Of a stretch of DNA of 7,912 bases, positions 6,219 through 7,912 are shown piece by piece (within the stretch, counting starts at the first letter, position 1; each line of letters starts with the position of its first letter). Both the position numbers and the translations under genes were made by a program. The notes under the pieces are model-generated. The model did no database searches and had not been told where the DNA came from. It was given only the letters and a program-made list of their open reading frames with translations. The stretch is taken from assembly GCA_046597185.1 (NCBI GenBank), contig JBKJLF010000421.1:1-7912 (forward strand), written 5' to 3'. This DNA is from CAMBDR01 sp046597185. GTDB lineage: Bacteria; Pseudomonadota; Gammaproteobacteria; Burkholderiales; Burkholderiaceae_D.

Positions 6219-7139
6219 TTAGCGATAGCGAATGGTGGGGTTGATGACGGCATACAGCACATCCACCACCAGATTAATCAAAATAAATTCCAGCGAGAGC
6301 ATCAGCACCAGGGCTTGAATCACCGGGTAGTCGCGCGCGCTGACCGCATCAATCAATAAACGCCCGATGCCGGGCCAGTTAAACACCACTTCCACAATAA
6401 TCGAGCCACCCAGCAAAAAGCCAAATTGCAGCCCCATCATGGTCACCACCGGAATCAAGGCATTGCGCAAACCGTGTTTAATCACCACCACCACTTCGTG
6501 CAGCCCTTTGGCACGCGCGGTGCGGATAAAGTCTTCGCGCAAAATATCAACAAATGAAGCGCGGGTAAAGCGCGCCATCACCGCCGCCACCGATGCGCCC
6601 AGCGTTAGCGATGGCAAAATATAGTGCTTCCAACTATCCGCCCCCATGGTGGGTAGCCAACCTAAATTCACTGAAAACACCTGCATCAAAATCATACCCA
6701 GCGCAAACGAGGGAAAAGAAATACCCGATACCGCCAGCGTCATACCCAGCCGATCCGGCCAGCGGTTGCGCCATACCGCCGAGACCATGCCCAGTATCAT
6801 CCCCAACACCACCGACCAGGCCATGGCGCACACGGTGAGCCAAAAGGTGGGGCCAAAGCGCTCGCTAATCTCTTGCGATACGGGGCGCTTGCTGCGTAGC
6901 GAGATGCCAAAATCACCTTGCAGCGCATGTAGCATAAAGTGCTGAAACTGCCGCCACAAGGGTTGGTCCAGACCCAGGTCGCGCCGCACCAGTTCCACCG
7001 TTTGCAAATCCGCTTCCGGCCCGGCTGCCAAGCGTGCCGGGTCGCCCGGCAGCAAGTGAATGAAGCCAAACACCAGCAAGGCCACCAGCAGCAGGGTGGG
7101 CAGCAGTGCGGCCAGACGTTTTATGATGTAAGCAAACAT
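6219..7139 (-). CDS. gsiC: Peptide/glutathione ABC importer permease GsiC
   Basis: Inner-membrane permease of 306 residues, the length of E. coli GsiC, partner of GsiD. Seen: an N-terminal membrane segment (about 9-29) followed by HLLPGDPARLAAGPEADLQ (28-46) and LGLDQPLWRQF (55-65), the DppB/GsiC N-terminal signature. Then come the BPD_transp_1 segments, including VSGISFPSFALGM (137-149) and GADSWKHYILPSLTLGA (166-182). The EAA docking loop is REDFIRTARAKGL (201-213) and the end is INPTIRYR. By memory the match to E. coli GsiC is nearly continuous, which also fixes the start at ATG 7139 (MFAYIIKRL against MLNYVIKRL). It lies 46 bp after gsiB and 6 bp before gsiD. No Shine-Dalgarno is visible ahead of the start, although the gap is long enough for one. 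Substrate by family: glutathione or short peptides. Confidence 0.92.
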   Translation of the reverse strand: MFAYIIKRLAALLPTLLLVALLVFGFIHLLPGDPARLAAGPEADLQTVELVRRDLGLDQPLWRQFQHFMLHALQGDFGISLRSKRPVSQEISERFGPTFWLTVCAMAWSVVLGMILGMVSAVWRNRWPDRLGMTLAVSGISFPSFALGMILMQVFSVNLGWLPTMGADSWKHYILPSLTLGASVAAVMARFTRASFVDILREDFIRTARAKGLHEVVVVIKHGLRNALIPVVTMMGLQFGFLLGGSIIVEVVFNWPGIGRLLIDAVSARDYPVIQALVLMLSLEFILINLVVDVLYAVINPTIRYR

Positions 7140-7185
7140 GGGCGGGCTTTAAGATTCAGGGGTGCGAGATTTCGGGTTTCAAGAT

Positions 7186-7912
7186 CTATTTTGCAGCGGC
7201 TTTTAAATCCATCTCATCAAAATGGAAGGCCGAATCCGGCAAAACCGTGACGCCGGACAATTGTTTGCTATGCGCATACACCAGTTTTTCGGTCACCAGA
7301 AAAATCCATGGCACATCGGCCCAGACTGCCTCTTGCGCGCTGGCGTAAAGCTTTTCTTTCTCGCTACGCTCGGTACTGGTGAGCGCGGCTGCCAAGGCGC
7401 TATCGACTGCCGGGTTTTTGTAATACGCCGTATTAAACAATTTGGGCGGGAAGGAGTCCGAACTCAGCAAGGGGCGCAGCGCCCAATCTGCTTCGCCCGT
7501 GGAGGATGACCAGCCCACGTAATACATGCGCACTGGCGCGCTGGCTGGCGTGGGCGCGCTCTCCACTTTTTCTACCCGCTGCCCGGCTTCCAGCGCCGTC
7601 AGTTTGGCTTTCACCCCCACTTGTGCCAATTGCTGCTGCACAAACTGAATCACTTTTTGCGCCGTCGAGTGGTTATAGGCCGACCACAGTTCGGTTTCAA
7701 AGCCATTCGGGTAACCCGCTTCTTTTAACAACTGACGCGCCTTGTTCGGGTCATACGGCCAGGGTGTTTTTTTTAGGGCAAAATCCACCCCTTGCGGCAC
7801 CACGCCTTGGGAGGCAATGCCCTGGCCATTAAAGGCAATTTTGATCAAGGCGTCTTTATTGATCGCATAATTGAGTGCCTGCCGTACTTTGATGTTGTCA
7901 AACGGCTTTTGC
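7186..7912 (-). CDS. gsiB: Periplasmic glutathione/peptide-binding protein GsiB, C-terminal part
   Basis: The 5' end lies beyond the right edge; 241 codons are visible, in frame from 7911. It is the C-terminal half of a family-5 solute-binding protein (SBP_bac_5), which delivers substrate to GsiC/GsiD from the periplasm. Seen: DNIKVRQALNYAIN at the start of the visible part, a hallmark of the family, then PWPYDPNKARQLLKEAGYPN and STAQKVIQFVQQQLAQVGVK. The stretch GWSSSTGEADWALRPLL and the end with EKLVYAHSKQLSGV and FHFDEMDL also match. These match E. coli GsiB closely by memory, more than DppA or OppA. The internal TTG and ATG codons are not starts, since the homologous sequence continues upstream of them. 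The signal peptide and N-lobe cannot be seen. It heads the visible operon; in E. coli the ATPase gene gsiA precedes it, so gsiA is expected just beyond the edge. Confidence 0.9.
   Translation of the reverse strand, partial: QKPFDNIKVRQALNYAINKDALIKIAFNGQGIASQGVVPQGVDFALKKTPWPYDPNKARQLLKEAGYPNGFETELWSAYNHSTAQKVIQFVQQQLAQVGVKAKLTALEAGQRVEKVESAPTPASAPVRMYYVGWSSSTGEADWALRPLLSSDSFPPKLFNTAYYKNPAVDSALAAALTSTERSEKEKLYASAQEAVWADVPWIFLVTEKLVYAHSKQLSGVTVLPDSAFHFDEMDLKAAAK

Noticed and set aside
7186..7848. gsiB as a complete 220-codon gene starting with TTG at 7848
   Set aside because: The homologous sequence continues in frame upstream to the edge (DNIKVRQALNYAIN), so this is a gene cut by the window, not a short gene.

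Overview
The window looks like chromosomal DNA of a mesophilic Gram-negative proteobacterium. A betaproteobacterium (Burkholderiales or Neisseriales type) is my best guess, inferred from the mix of genes: a TyrR-type regulator, a Gsi-type peptide/glutathione importer, a lone secreted Cache protein and a 4HB-type chemoreceptor with a C-terminal xWxxF tail. The genus cannot be fixed from sequence reading alone. No mobile elements, tRNA, rRNA or CRISPR array are visible, and gene density is high. The window is cut inside a gene at both ends.

Layout. The left end (1-672, plus strand) is the 3' part of a TyrR/PhhR-type regulator: the end of a sigma-54-type AAA+ domain, then a TyrR-type helix-turn-helix. 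It converges on a minus-strand chemoreceptor gene (719-2428). The short gap between them is built from degenerate 12-bp tandem repeats and has a weak terminator-like dyad. Everything from 719 to 7912 is on the minus strand. Read in transcription order from the right it is: gsiB (3' part, 7912-7186), gsiC (7139-6219), gsiD (6212-5328), a membrane-bound class III nucleotide cyclase (5325-3337), a 357-bp non-coding gap, a small secreted single-Cache protein (2978-2520), and the chemoreceptor (2428-719).

How the genes work together. GsiB, GsiC and GsiD are the periplasmic binding protein and the two permeases of a family-5-type ABC importer, most like the glutathione importer of E. coli. The ATPase GsiA is not in the window and is expected upstream of gsiB. 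The cyclase starts 2 bp after the gsiD stop with no visible Shine-Dalgarno of its own, so it looks like the last gene of the transporter operon. Its extracytoplasmic part resembles a double Cache sensor, and its catalytic residues fit an active adenylyl cyclase of the Lys/Thr (class IIIb) type. The second unit pairs a soluble periplasmic Cache protein with a methyl-accepting chemotaxis protein, and an 8-bp perfect GC-rich hairpin lies between them. The first gene of that unit has a 5' leader in which a 6-nt segment can pair with the Shine-Dalgarno region, or alternatively sit inside an upstream hairpin.

The most interesting points are the coupling of a sensor cyclase to a peptide/glutathione importer operon, the lone Cache-chemoreceptor pair, and the leader RNA of the Cache gene. 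All three rest on reading by eye.
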